From Caprella mutica (taxonomy: Eukaryota > Arthropoda > Malacostraca > Amphipoda > Caprellidae): a DNA stretch of 64,000 nt. Positions 11,371 through 22,900 of this stretch are shown piece after piece. The notes beneath the pieces were generated by a model that saw only the letters and a list, made by a program, of their open reading frames with translations, had not been told where the DNA came from and did no database searches. Position 1 is the first letter of the stretch, and each line of letters starts with the position of its first letter. Position numbers and translations under genes: made by a program. The DNA lies in NCBI GenBank assembly GCA_947561585.1, contig CANNZV010001847.1, forward strand, positions 1 to 64,000, given 5' to 3'.

Positions 11371-12101
11371 GAAATAACATATATTATTTCGGATCTTTCC
11401 CATTTGACGACCCCCACCAAATTAAATATAAATAAATATTTTCTTATGAACTTTAATTGGTTCATGGAATCCGAAAATCATAACTGTTTTTTGTAAAAAC
11501 TAATACTTTTTGAGATATGAGGGTTTAAAGTTATTTATTTCCTATTTATTACTGAAGGATGGAGAAATTTGAAAAAAAACTCGTGTTTTCACGCTTTTTG
11601 GTCAAAGATAGCGGGCCGTAGTGCAGTTTGTTATAACCGCTAGTTTGTTGTACAGCACACTTTATGATTGATTAATGACCTGGCAGGGGGTTATGGGGGG
11701 TGGCACGCCCCCCATTACTCATATATCAGTATTGAAATAATAAAGACGAAACTGGAAATATTCTATATTTGCGTTTCGGGGGGCGTGCCGTCCCCCCGAG
11801 TCCCCCTGCAACGTCATTAATCAATCATGAAGTGTGCAGTACAACAAACTACAATAAAGTTTTATGTAAAAAATCTATAATGTTTGAGTAATTTCAATGA
11901 AAAAACGAGTAGTTTCAAAGTTCTCAATCTTTCAGTAATACATAGGAAATAAATAACTTCAAGCCCTCATATCTCAAAAAGTGATAGTTTCTACAAAAAA
12001 ACAGTTATGATTTTCGGATTCTATGGACAAATATACATATAAAAAAATTAGTTTATATTAAATTTGGTGGGGGTCGTCTATAGGGAAAGATATCTTATTT
12101 C
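11371..12101. repeat. foldback (palindromic) element
   Basis: Two arms of about 300 bp are inverted copies of one another. CTTTCCCATTTGACGACCCC pairs with GGGGTCGTCTATAGGGAAAG, and the CTCATATCTCAAAAAG-type and TTGTTGTACTGCACACTT-type blocks pair inside. The loop holds a GGGGGGTGGCACGCCCCCC hairpin. No ORF is present. Fragments occur in RPS6 intron 1 and at 36.18-36.29 kb. Confidence 0.8.
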
Positions 12102-12575
12102 ATTTTATTATATATTCATCATATAGTATACATAATTAATAGTTTAATACACCGTATATAAATATATGTATAGTACTATGTATATAGGTACTTACCTACA
12201 TATGACAGTTTAAGCTATATGCAAGTGTTTCGAATTTATAAAATAACCATATTTATATTTCATATGCTCTCAATTTATTTAAAATGGCAAATATTTAATC
12301 AATTATACTATCTTACCGGCCCATGCAAGTCATACGGTAGAATGACTTGTAATTTTCAAATTTCAAAACTGTTCAAAGAAAAGTTTTCAAATTTTTTTCA
12401 ATGTATACTTCAGATATCTAACTAGTAACTAGTTATAGTTGAAAATTTGCAATAACTATACTTATAGGCAAACTTTTTTTCATTAAATCATCACTCTGAT
12501 TTTGTTATTTATCTATTTTATAGTAATATATAATTTCAGATTTTTTCGTTGTTTCTTCTACCCTCGAATTTCAAG

Positions 12576-12677
12576 CAAAGAAAATGCCCGAATATTCGAT
12601 TGGCTAACTAGAACAGACCAATTCAAAACAATAACAAAGCTGATTCCAAGACAATGGATCCCATATGAAGAATCCAA
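12576..12677 (+). pseudogene. exon-like block, unit A
   Basis: A stretch of about 33 open codons (reading KENARIFDWLTRTDQFKTI then TKLIPRQWIPY) follows a pyrimidine-rich TTTCAAG and ends at a GTAAGT donor-like site. The counterpart in unit B (28034-28138) keeps part of the reading but has lost the GTAAGT. I do not recognise the peptide. It may be a decayed exon of a gene duplicated with the unit, or chance conservation between repeat copies. Confidence 0.3.
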
Positions 12678-12719
12678 GTAAGTACCCAATTAAGTATTCC
12701 TTTACCAATCGGACAACCC

Positions 12720-13231
12720 TATTCATCACATGACAGAACGGCTCCATTGATAATAAGTTATTCAAATTAGCTAGTATTCTATTCTGTGTCCAATTCTTGG
12801 TCTAATTACAGACATTATTGTCACAGATCATTGAATATAGGAAAATGTTGCACTACAGTATTTTCAATTTTCTAGCGACACTTGGCATTGGAGACGTGCA
12901 CTGTATTCTGTGACTATATTTACTAATTATATTATCTTTCATAAAAATTAAACTAGTGAGAAATGGACATGATTACAATCTGTGAATATAGACTTGCACA
13001 AAGGCGTTGAGTTTGAACAGTTAATAAGTCACTATTCAGAGTTGAAACTAACTATTCAGTTTGCCCGAAATTTTTAGCTCTGACTTTGGTTCTTGTTTTC
13101 TATTTTATAATAAATAGATGTTAAAATATAAGACTTTAATTAACTTTCTTTCCTGAAAATTAAAATTTACATAACTACTTTAGTTCCCCCTTATTGGTAG
13201 TAAAAGAAAATATAGCTCTGACCGTTATATA
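12720..13231. other. unit A non-coding stretch
   Basis: AT-rich sequence between the exon-like block and the Tigger-like element. I see no gene or clear repeat. Confidence 0.5.
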
Positions 13232-13774
13232 CAGGCATCCTCCGCTTTAGTTACCAAATCACAACTCAGTTTAATTACCAAACGGTAACTAAAGCGAGAA
13301 AACAAGAAATTTATAATTGTCACTCCTTGATTATATAGCTCATTTTCTACGAGCTATAATGCTCATACTACATAAGCCTATTAATAAACAGTGTTTGTGA
13401 CTGTGAGCTTAACTCTCACTCACTATCGGTGAGTAATTAATAGATACTTACTTCTAAAAATCAATGTGTTACATTGAACAAAGAACAATTTTATGCTCTA
13501 TGAAATATTTTTGGAAGAAGGGTACTAAGTATCAAGTTACATATTGGTACGTTCTACATATTCGGACACTTCAGAAAAGTAAATATAATAATTATAATTG
13601 TATCAATTGAAATCAGGCGCGTATACAAGGGGGGGGCATTTGGGGCAGATGCCCCCCCCCTTGAGGTCTAAACTTTTTAAAAATAAATCTACGGATAAAT
13701 AAAAATTTATGGATTAATCCTCAAAATTGAAGAAATGTCAATTATTTGATTATTTTTAATTGCTTTTGACATGC

Positions 13775-15125
13775 TTGAACTCAGTATTCTATCAAAATCG
13801 TCCTTTATAAATTGCGAAATGGGAGAAATTAAATTGCTTCAAGTCGTATTAGGTATAAGCCATTTTGTTCATAGAGAGTGGATTTCTATCACCCTATTAA
13901 TATTAGCATTGTTCTTCAATTTGAGAAGAAAAGTACCGTCCTGTATAATGTAGCTTGCCAAAACACCTTCTTCTTCAACAGTACGCCGAAAATTCATGCT
14001 TTCTCAAGATAAATGGAAGGGTTGCTAAATCTTACCATGCACTTGAAAAAGTTCACAAGATTTCATGGTCTATGCAATGAAACTGTTTCTATCCACAAGA
14101 AAAGCAAATGAAAAAAAAACACAAACTGCGATTCAGGAGGTGAAGAGTTTCTTTGAAGAAACCACTAGTTTTTCTCTCAGAAAAGCTTTTAAGCAGATTT
14201 CATCCACACCAAAACCACGTGGTGGAGGATCGTGATACATTCATTTAGTTTCCGTTTGAATCATTGAACTTCAGTTCGACCATTAACGAAAACCACATAG
14301 ATAGCGGTTTTGTGAGTGGATTATGCAGCAACCATCCATCATTACCAATTGAATCGTTTGGACAGACGAGAAGTTAATTTGCCTCCATCAAAAACACATC
14401 GAAAAAATACGAATGAAAATCATCGAAATATCTGGAAAACAAATGATAGGTATGATGCAAAGTTAATGATCTTCGTTGCAATTATTAATGGAATGGTTCC
14501 AATTGTTCAAGCATTCCTTAACGAATATGGCAACTTGTTACCAATTATTGGTTTTCAAAACTCGGATTGCTCCAGCACATTATTTGGCCCAGCCTGCAAC
14601 TTCTTCACTTTGGTGGATGCAAGACCACATTGCACAAAATTATGCAGCTCTAGAATTTAAGGAAAAATTTCGTGGTCGAGTGATTAGCAGAATTACGGAA
14701 ATAAAATTCCTGGTCAGCACACAGTCCAGATCTCAACTCTTTGGACTTTCGCATATGGGCTGCTGCACAAACTCTAGTTTATAAGTTTATTTATATAAAA
14801 AAACAGATCCCAATGGTTCTCGTATACAATATGCTCAAATCTCCGCTCAAAAATATAACAATAAGACTCAAGAAAGTATGCAAGAATGTTCTGAAGCGTG
14901 CTTCGTTCTGTCTTCACATCGGAGGGGTCATTATCAACCACTTTTGTAGGACCTCAGGAGATGTGCTTCATATGATAGAAGACAATAAATGTTTAATAAT
15001 AATAAAAATCCTTTCTTTTCCTTCAAAGTGAAGCATCTATAATGGTATTTGACTTATTTTTAAGTGCTTTTAATTCGCAATTAAAAAATTACGTTATCTG
15101 ATGAAACATAGTGTAGCAGTATGGT
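13775..15125 (+). pseudogene. mariner-like transposase relic, left arm
   Basis: Frameshifted fragments read as an IS630-Tc1-mariner transposase C-terminal half. A FFTLVDARPHCTKL segment occurs in one frame, a KEKFRGRVISR segment in another, then LDFRIWAAAQTLVYKF and a terminal NVLKRASFCLHIGG. The element-end motif is a TGTGTTCC-TCAGAA-CG repeat, well preserved at the inner ends of the arms (about 15100 and 15228) but weak at this outer end. At least two frameshifts and several stops show it is dead. Its mirror image is 15228-16826. Confidence 0.75.
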
Positions 15126-15227
15126 TTTGATTATTTTTGCTGAAGCCAATAATTGAATACTGTGATAAAGTTAATTACTATCAGTCTATTAGACTTTAAA
15201 AACAGCTTATGGACTATACAGTACCAT

Positions 15228-16826
15228 CCACTGACACACTGTGTTCCATCAGAAACGATATTTTAAAATTGCAAATTAGAAGCACTTCTAATGCATCAAT
15301 TATCATCATAGATACACCACGTTGATGGAAAAGAAAGTATTATTATTAAACATTTATTGTCCTATATATATGGCTATATCATATGAACCACATCTCCTGT
15401 GGCCCTACAGAAGTTGTTGAAAATGACCTCCTCCAGCCTGAAGACAGAACGAAGCAAACTTCGAAACATTCTTTCAAATTTCTCAGGGGTCTCCAGGTTA
15501 TATCTTTCAGCGAAATTTGAACACTTTGTATATATAAACATACATAAACTCGAGTTTGTGCAGCAGCGTAGAAAAGTGAAAATCCAAAGGGTTGAGATAT
15601 TGATTATGTGCTGGCCAGGAATTTTCCGTTCTTCTGCTAATGAATCGACCTCTAATTTTTTCAATGAGAAATTCTAGAACTGCATTTGTTCAATGTGGTG
15701 GAGCGCCGTCTTGCATCCACCAAAGTGAAGAACGAGTTGCAGTATGGCCCAATTAAGAGGTGCTAGTTTGGTATGCGATCTGTGAGGTAATGTGATCTGA
15801 TAATGCATTAGTATTTTTATCTTAATAATTTTGATAATTTTTCTTTTTAAGTAAATGTGATACAAGAAAAAAAAACAATATAAAGAGATGATATTGGCAC
15901 AATGCATTAAAAGTAAAAGAAAAAATCATATATTAATTGCTTATTTGTACTTTATATTCAAATAAGTTTGGTAGGATGTAGTTTATTTAACGATATTTTA
16001 TTGAAGTATTTCCATAATAAGGCTTTGCATATGTAAATGGTATACCTATAATTATTTAAGGAAATAAAATACTATATAGATTTGGTATCTCGTATACCTG
16101 TTTGTATCTTTTATATTTGCTAATAAATTCTGAATAGATCGAATGCCAAACCAGTAAATGATGATCAGATCGCATGGCAAACTAGCACCAAATAATGTCC
16201 TGTAACAATCTGAGATATGAAACACCATTAACTGATGACAAGTTGCCATCATCATCAAGGAAGATTATAGATTATATCCATTCAATTGATAATGGCAACA
16301 CAGATATTACCTTAGCAATTTAGCATCATACCTATCATTTATTCCGTTGATATTTCAGGAATTTTCATTAGTGTACCTGACGATCCTCCACAACGGAGTT
16401 ATGGTTGGTGAAATCTGCTGAGAAACTGGCAGTTCTAACTTCTGGGGGGTTCTTCATAGAAACTCTTCACCTCCTGAATCACTGTTTCTGTTCTTTTTGG
16501 TTATGTTATCATTTGCTTTTCTTGTGAATAGAACTAGTTTCATTGAATAGACCACGAAGTCTTGTGAACTTTTTCAGGTGGTAAGATTTATCCACCCTTC
16601 CACTTGTCATGGAGTGAAGCATGAATTTTCGACATACTGTTGAAGAAGGTATTTGGCAAACTACAGAGTACAGGATGATGCATTTCTTTTCAAACTGAAA
16701 AACATTTTCAAGGTTTAAGAAAAATGCTAATATAAATAGGATAAAATCCATTCTTTATACATAATGACGTCCTCCCATTTCGCAATTTAAAAAATGACGC
16801 TTCTGACGGAACACAGTCATAGCATG
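15228..16826 (-). pseudogene. mariner-like transposase relic, right arm
   Basis: This is the inverted copy of 13775-15125. Its minus strand gives fragments such as CCTNSSLCMFIYTKCSNFAE and NFCRATGDVVHMI that align with the left-arm C-terminus. The outer end GTGTTCCGTCAGAAGCG lies near 16820 and the inner end GTGTTCCATCAGAAACG near 15235. It carries stops and indels different from those of the left arm. Confidence 0.7.
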
Positions 16827-17251
16827 TTCAAAGCAATTGAAATAATAAAATAACTGACCAGTCTGAGGAATTTTCCGTAGATTTTTTTCATTCATAAACG
16901 TTAAATTTTTTGAAAAGTGCCCCCCCCTTGACCGAATCCTAGATACGCCCCTGATTGAAATAAAAGTTAAATAATGATGATTATATAGAGATTTTAACGT
17001 GTTCGAAAATATGGAATTGTGCAATAACACGGAACTTACCCTAAAATGGGACATGTTTAATTTCTGAACCAATTGCTTCTAATAACCTCATCTGGATTAT
17101 AATTTTGATGTTTTTGATAGTTACCGTGAAATAATCACGAAAAATTGTCTCCGTTTTCTATGTCTACGAACGAACCTTATTTCGAAACATGACTCGAAAT
17201 AAGGACCACTTTTATTAAAAAGAGTTGTACCTAAAGCGAGGCCTGCCTGTA

Positions 17252-17884
17252 TATACAATACATATACTAATTTGGACGAAGTTTGTAATATGTGACGTCA
17301 CGGTACCCCTCTCTGATTGGCTGATACGCTCTTAGTTGAATAATTATTTGGCCACTAGCGTCCACCTAGCAGTGAAATATCTTCCTATATTCAACGATCT
17401 GTGTTATTGTTTCAGAGCTTGCATCGATAGGTTGTGCACAATTGCGTGGTCTGAATAATTAGCTTGTTTGCAGGAATAACGTCATAAACACAAAAACATA
17501 AAATACTAATTAGTTTGGTAAAAGTTTCATAATCATAGCTCGAAAATGTACCGCTAGATAGGCTAAATGTCCTAACGATATACCATTAATTGTACGTACA
17601 TTACATGTACTAAAATGCCTGCCTCTCCTGAAAAATAGTTTTTTTGGAGTTATGACCGGGTTGTCGCAAACAAGCGAATTGGCGGAGTTGACATTCATTC
17701 AGATTCGTAATAATATTTTTATCATTTAATGTTTATCCCTAAATTTTAAATTTATATAGGCTATACCTTCTTTATTATTTATATAAAAGTGATTTTAATC
17801 TAACTTTTTAGAGTGTCTGTCATGTTAAGTTTACTGTAGACCAATTACTGTCGGTTTGTCTAATTTCAATAACCGTTTGGCATA
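17252..17884. other. unit A non-coding stretch
   Basis: It contains the GCATCGATAGGTTGTG and GGAGTTGACATTCATTC blocks that align with 28.27-28.35 kb in unit B. I see no gene. Confidence 0.5.
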
Positions 17885-18115
17885 GGGTCGAGCAGGTAAA
17901 TTGCGGCCCACTAACTAACTGCGGTCTCTGACAACAGAAACATCGTAGCTTCAAAACACACGTTAAAAACATAAAGTAATAAATTATAGCATGTACTGTG
18001 CTTATATTGATAGCTATGCAACATTTTAATGTAATTTCGGTTTAGAATGTTTTAGAGACACTCTTCAGAGGGCTGCAATTGAAAATTAAAGGGACACAAT
18101 TTACGTGTGTGACCC
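17885..18115. repeat. MITE family M2
   Basis: The ends are GGGTCGAGCAGGTAAATTGC and CACAATTTACGTGTGTGACC, imperfect inverted repeats. The interior motifs TCGTAGCTTCAAAACACACG and ACATTTTAATGTAATTTCGG are shared with all M2 copies. Confidence 0.85.
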
Positions 18116-18658
18116 TATTCTTTTAAATTTAATGTCCCGTACGTGGACAGGTAGTGCGTGCTGAAATTGAACACTACCTTTAGCTTTTCATAGATCATAG
18201 TCCATAGGGGCTCTATCATGAAGCTGTCTGTGGTGAATGTGTGAGAAAGGGATTTAGATTATATATTGTCATTTATTTTTCATTTTTACTATGTTTATCA
18301 ATTTTTAACGCAATTTCGCAGTTTTAGAGGATAGCGCTAGGGTTTGCTCTTCAACTTCAAGAATTTTGTGTTAGGTAGATTTGTAGGCTTCATTTACTAT
18401 CACCTCTTCATTTTCCTCTTCTCTCCGTGAGTGCAGCGCCCTGTGCTTGTGTCCCTTTTTGTCATATTCCTTGGCAAGTGACTGTATTCAGAGTGGATTT
18501 CTGCATCCATGAGCATTGTCACCGACGGTTGCAAGTGACTTTGTTCATGGAGCCTCTTTCCTTTTTGACTGCTTTTTCCAGTCCCTTGTATTTAATTTCC
18601 GTTTGACGTTAAATTCTCATAACTCTTTAGATATTGTGAATTTGTTTAAAGTTATATA
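18116..18658. repeat. diverged repeat block R (TAGCGCTAGGG)
   Basis: A block containing GAGGATAGCGCTAGGG, CTATCACCTCTTCATTTTC and GTCCCTTGTATTTAATTTCC recurs at 22.80-23.11, 29.16-29.43 and 37.54-37.84 kb. It therefore occurs twice per duplication unit, which points to an older internal duplication. No coding potential is evident. Confidence 0.6.
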
Positions 18659-18885
18659 GGGTGAAGCATCTAAATTGCGGCACACTAACTGCGGCTTCTA
18701 ACAACAGAAACATCATAGCTTCAAAACACTCGTTAAAAACTTTTAAATTATTAAATTATAGCATGCACTGTGCTTCTTTTAATAGGTATGCAACATTTTA
18801 ATGTAATTTCGGTTCAGAATGTTTTAGACTCTCTTGAGAGGGGCGTAATTAAAAAATAAAGTTCCGCAATTTAACGGAGTGACCC
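18659..18885. repeat. MITE family M2
   Basis: It runs from GGGTGAAGCATCTAAATTGC to CCGCAATTTAACGGAGTGAC. The interior is typical of M2. Confidence 0.8.
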
Positions 18886-18892
18886 AAGAATG

Positions 18893-19434
18893 TTTAAAGG
18901 GATAGTAAAGTCTAAATCAAGCAATCGCCAAATTGGTTTTAAATCAATTCAAAATATTTATTAATTAATATTTGAATGCTCGTTTATTTTCAAAATGTTC
19001 ATATAAAAAGTATATAATAAAATTAGCGACACCTAGCGGATGCATTTGCACTCATTAGTATGTACGTGAGTATGTTTGTTGTTTTCATATTAATTTATGT
19101 ATGAAGTAATCAAGCTTTGTTTGCGTTAAAATGGTGAAAAGATTATGTGAATTCGAAGACAAGAAGGCAAAGTTTTAAAAATAAAGCAATCTTTCCACTT
19201 GAGCTAGAATCTAGATAGAAACTTATTAAGGTTAGTTTGTTTACAAGATGGCGTCACTGTTGTGGCGCCATCTACCATTACCATTTGCTATGAAATTAAT
19301 TATATATAAAATGATATATTTCCATTATTAGATTTTATTGAACATTATAATTCTACACGAATATTTTATTCTTACTAAGCAATCGTTTGGCATTAAAATT
19401 GTTAAAATAAAAAATGACTGTACTGCCCCTTTAA
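18893..19434. repeat. TIR element (TTAAAGGG ends)
   Basis: The ends TTTAAAGGGATAGTAAAGTC and GACTGTACTGCCCCTTTAA are inverted repeats, followed internally by AAGCAATCGCCAAA and its inverse. It is absent from the matching place in unit B. Non-coding. Confidence 0.65.
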
Positions 19435-19986
19435 TAGGAAGTTTTCATCGCCCATTTCCCCTAATTTTGTCATATAAGGCTATACATAGAGTAACATATC
19501 TGTATTCTTACTCCTAGATTTAAAATTGTAGGTCCTACTCTGAAGTGTTTAGCGTAGATCATAATAACCTGGTGGTTGAACCTAATTTCTAAAGAAAATC
19601 TAGGATCTCTCAACTCTTCAGAATAATAATTCATAGCTAACACTAGGCAGTCTCATCCTCTCTCCTGCCTCTTTTATAAACTGTTCTTGTGCTATCATGC
19701 TTTTAATTAGTTATTCTTAATTATTCATAAATAATATTTTGATCACTGGATAATTTTATTTATAAAAAAACAGTTATGTTAGTCTGAAGACTAATAACTG
19801 AAAATCTTGATAGTATTCCTAGAACTACCTGATTAAAAACTAGAGTTCAATTGTAGATTCATTGAACATGATTAGTTTACTCGTGAAATAGGAATGTATA
19901 ATGTATATATCACTTTTCATAACAATTATAATTTATTCTACAAAATCTTACAGATTTTAGTTTGTAGAGTAAAATTGCTTATGAAG

Positions 19987-22900
19987 ATGAATCACGGAGA
20001 TAGAAGATTTGCAAGAAATTTCGGAATTTTCGTTGAAGGATTGAGAACTAATTTGACTATGAGTAAAAGTAAGAAGTACCATAAACTTACCTCAAGAATC
20101 ATTATTCTAGATGGTATTCTTAAAAGTGTCATGCGTAATTATTCATTGAATGGCGATCCACCTCGTCGAAGACAGTATTGTGAGATTACTCAAGTGGCAA
20201 ACACTATGTGTCTTGCACTGGAGCGACTGATAGATTATGTACCTACACTCACTGAAGATATGAATCATGTGATAAATCCGCAATATACGTTATTAACGAC
20301 CGCCTTGGAACGAATGCAAGATGATGCTATGTATTGCAAGATGAGATTTCCAAACTGCAGAATGACTGACCGTGAAATAAAAAGATGGATAGAAAGTATT
20401 GGTGCCTTACAAGTGCTCATCTTCAGTAGATTTCCATATTGCCAAATCGTGAGTTGGATTCCTAAAAAATTATTAGGCTTAAAGGAAGAACTGTACGAAT
20501 GGTATCACAAACAAATATGGTTAAAATTGGGTGCAAGTGGATACATCTTGCCAATTGTTAAATACTTTAATGGCATTGACCAGTTCGTGAAGAAGCAAGA
20601 TTCCTTCATTCAGAAAGCCTTGTATGACGGAGAAAGCTTTACGTGTTCAATGTGCGATGATATAGAAAATGATCCAGATGACGTTGCTATACTGGACACG
20701 TGTGAGCATCTAGTCTGTATCAAATGTGCATATAAGATGGCAGTCCAAATGTGAGTACCTAACTAGTTGCAAGAAAATCTTTAGTTACTGTATGGGCAGT
20801 ATTAATTTGGATTTATTTTTATTTCCTAACGCTATTTGCAGTTTTAGCTCCCGTGGTTAAAATTGTCTTTAGCGAATGAAAAAGTCGGTGGTAGCGTTCC
20901 CTGGAACCTGAACTGTTGGATTATGTAGCATCTTTCATATTACTTGAAAAGTTCTTTTACACGAGGCAACTGTAGTCGCTGCTTGCTGGCGAGTTCACAA
21001 GCTGGCGAGTGAGATAGTGATGATGACACGTATTCTTCAACTGGACAACATGATGATACGGGGCGAGTTAACTTACGGCTTGTAAACTCTCCATCTTGTA
21101 GAGAGTAAACTAGCGACTTGAAAACTAGCGACTTGAAAACTAGCGACTTGAAAACTAGCGACTTGAAAACTAGCGACTTGAAAACTAGCGACTTGAAAAC
21201 TAGCGACTTGAAAACTAGCGACTTGAAAACTAGCGACTTGAAAACTAGCGACTTGAAAACTAGCGACTTGAAAACTAGCGACTTGAAAACTAGCGGCTTG
21301 AAAACTAGCGGCTTGAAAACTAGCGGCTTGAAAACTAGCGGCTTGAAAACTAGCGACTTGAAAACTAGCGACTTGAAAACTAGCGACTTGAAAACTAGCG
21401 GCTTGAAAACTAGCGACTTGAAAACTAGCGACTTGAAAACTAGCGACTTGAAAACTAGCGACTTGAAAACTAGCGACTTGAAAACTAGCGACTTGAAAAC
21501 TAGCGGCTTGAAAACTAGCGGCTTGAAAACTAGCGGCTTGAAAACTAGCGGCTTGAAAACTAGCGGCTTGAAAACTAGCGGCTTGAAAACTAGCGGCTTG
21601 ATAACTAGCGGCTTGATAACTAGCGGCTTAACACTGGCTACTGGCTGTTTTAGAGGATAGCCCTATGTTTATGCTTTTCATCTAGGCGATCTTGGATCTT
21701 TGCTTGCAAAGTTGACAAGTGTACTTGCGCAAGTATTTTGTGCAAGCAAACTTGAGGGTCTGTTTGACGAGACTTGCACAAATGTAGACTTGTAAAAGAG
21801 CACAATTACGATGAATGTTTAAGAAAATGAGTTTGTTCCTACAAATTCATCTAATCAATTCTATCAATTTGAAGGCAATTTATCAAATTGTTGCGAGTTT
21901 TGTAGTGAAACAGACCAAATTAGTAATGGCAGAAGAAAAGCAGAATTGTTGTTAATTACCTTTGCAGAATGCGGGAAGGTCATATTTTCATTTATTTATT
22001 TATCATCTTGTTATTCGCTTAACGTAAAAATTGTTCAACCAAATTGCCTGAAATTTGGTGAAACGATTGGTCCATGTACAGTGACCTGCTGGTAGAATTT
22101 TGTGAGCGACCCGGTCCAAGGTCATGATTATTCATAACTCAAAAAGTATTGCACCATATTGCATGAAACTTGGTGGGTCGAATGGTCAGTGTAAAAGAAC
22201 CATTTTGCTAGATTTTGGGAGCGATCGGGTCAAAGATCAAGGTCAAGGCTATTTATAACTCAATAACTCAAAACGTATTCAACCAAATTGTCTGTAGTTT
22301 GATGGGACGATTGGACAATGTCCAGGGACCATCTGGTAGAGTTTTGAAAGCGATCCAGTCAAAGGTCATGGTCCTTTATAACTCAAAAAGTATTTAACCA
22401 TATTACATGAAACTTGGTGGGGCGATTGGTCACTATCAAGTCACCAGTTTATTAGATTTTGGGAGAGAACGGATCAAAGCAGCGGCGAAGGTATGCGCTC
22501 TACCGAGTGCACCTAATCTAGTTTAGAATGTATAGCTAGTGTATATATTTGTAGAAACTTAATTCTAAATTAAATTAAATATGTTCAATTATTTAAGAAT
22601 TGATATAAAATCATTGTTAACATGAGAATACGTTTTCACTTTTTTTCAACCACTCTGTACACCGCTCATTTCGTTTCTTCTTTTGAGATTTTAGTTTTAT
22701 GAGCAGGACAAAAAGCCGTCAAAGCAAGCGCGTCATCATCTGAACTCGACATAGTCACAATTTCAACAGGAGGCATATTTATTTCATGTTTACCATGTTT
22801 ATTATTTTTTAATGCTACTTGCTGTTTTAGAGGATAGCGCTAGGGTTATGCTCTTCAACTACGAGGTCTTAGATTTTTGTGTTAGGTAGGATCGTATGCT

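Larger units (their letters stand above)
13614..16953. mobile_element. palindromic composite with hAT-type ends
   Basis: This 3340-bp insert begins CAGGCGCGTATAC and ends GTATCTAGG-type sequence in inverse (CCTAGATACGCCCCTG). A perfect 8-bp direct repeat ATTGAAAT flanks it (13606-13613 and 16954-16961), the target duplication length of hAT elements. The interior is a giant imperfect palindrome: about 13614-15135 pairs with about 15215-16953. Each arm carries hAT subterminal sequence with a poly-G/C run, then a decayed mariner-like transposase gene. The loop is about 80 bp. No intact ORF remains. Confidence 0.85.
13232..17249. mobile_element. Tigger/pogo-like MITE split by a hAT insertion
   Basis: The ends are CAGGCATCCTCCGCTTTAG and AAAGCGAGGCCTGCCTG, flanked by TA on both sides (13230-13231 and 17250-17251), the hallmark target duplication of Tc1/mariner/pogo elements. 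Without the insert at 13614-16953 (and one copy of its target duplication) the element is about 670 bp and non-coding. It aligns in inverse orientation to 24000-24742 and partly to 38735-38881. Confidence 0.8.

Noticed and set aside
11690..11800. Intrinsic bacterial-type terminator at the GGGGGGTGGCACGCCCCCC hairpin
   Set aside because: The context is eukaryotic and the hairpin is the loop of a foldback transposable element.
14316..15031. Active transposase gene inside the hAT composite
   Set aside because: The recognisable blocks fall in different frames with stops between them, so the gene is dead. It is also of mariner type and cannot have mobilised the hAT-type ends.
21118..21660. 180-codon ORF of LKTSD/LKTSG repeats as a repeat-protein gene
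   Set aside because: It is the chance open frame of a 15-bp satellite. It lies in an intron, has no promoter or splice signal of its own, and is absent from unit B.
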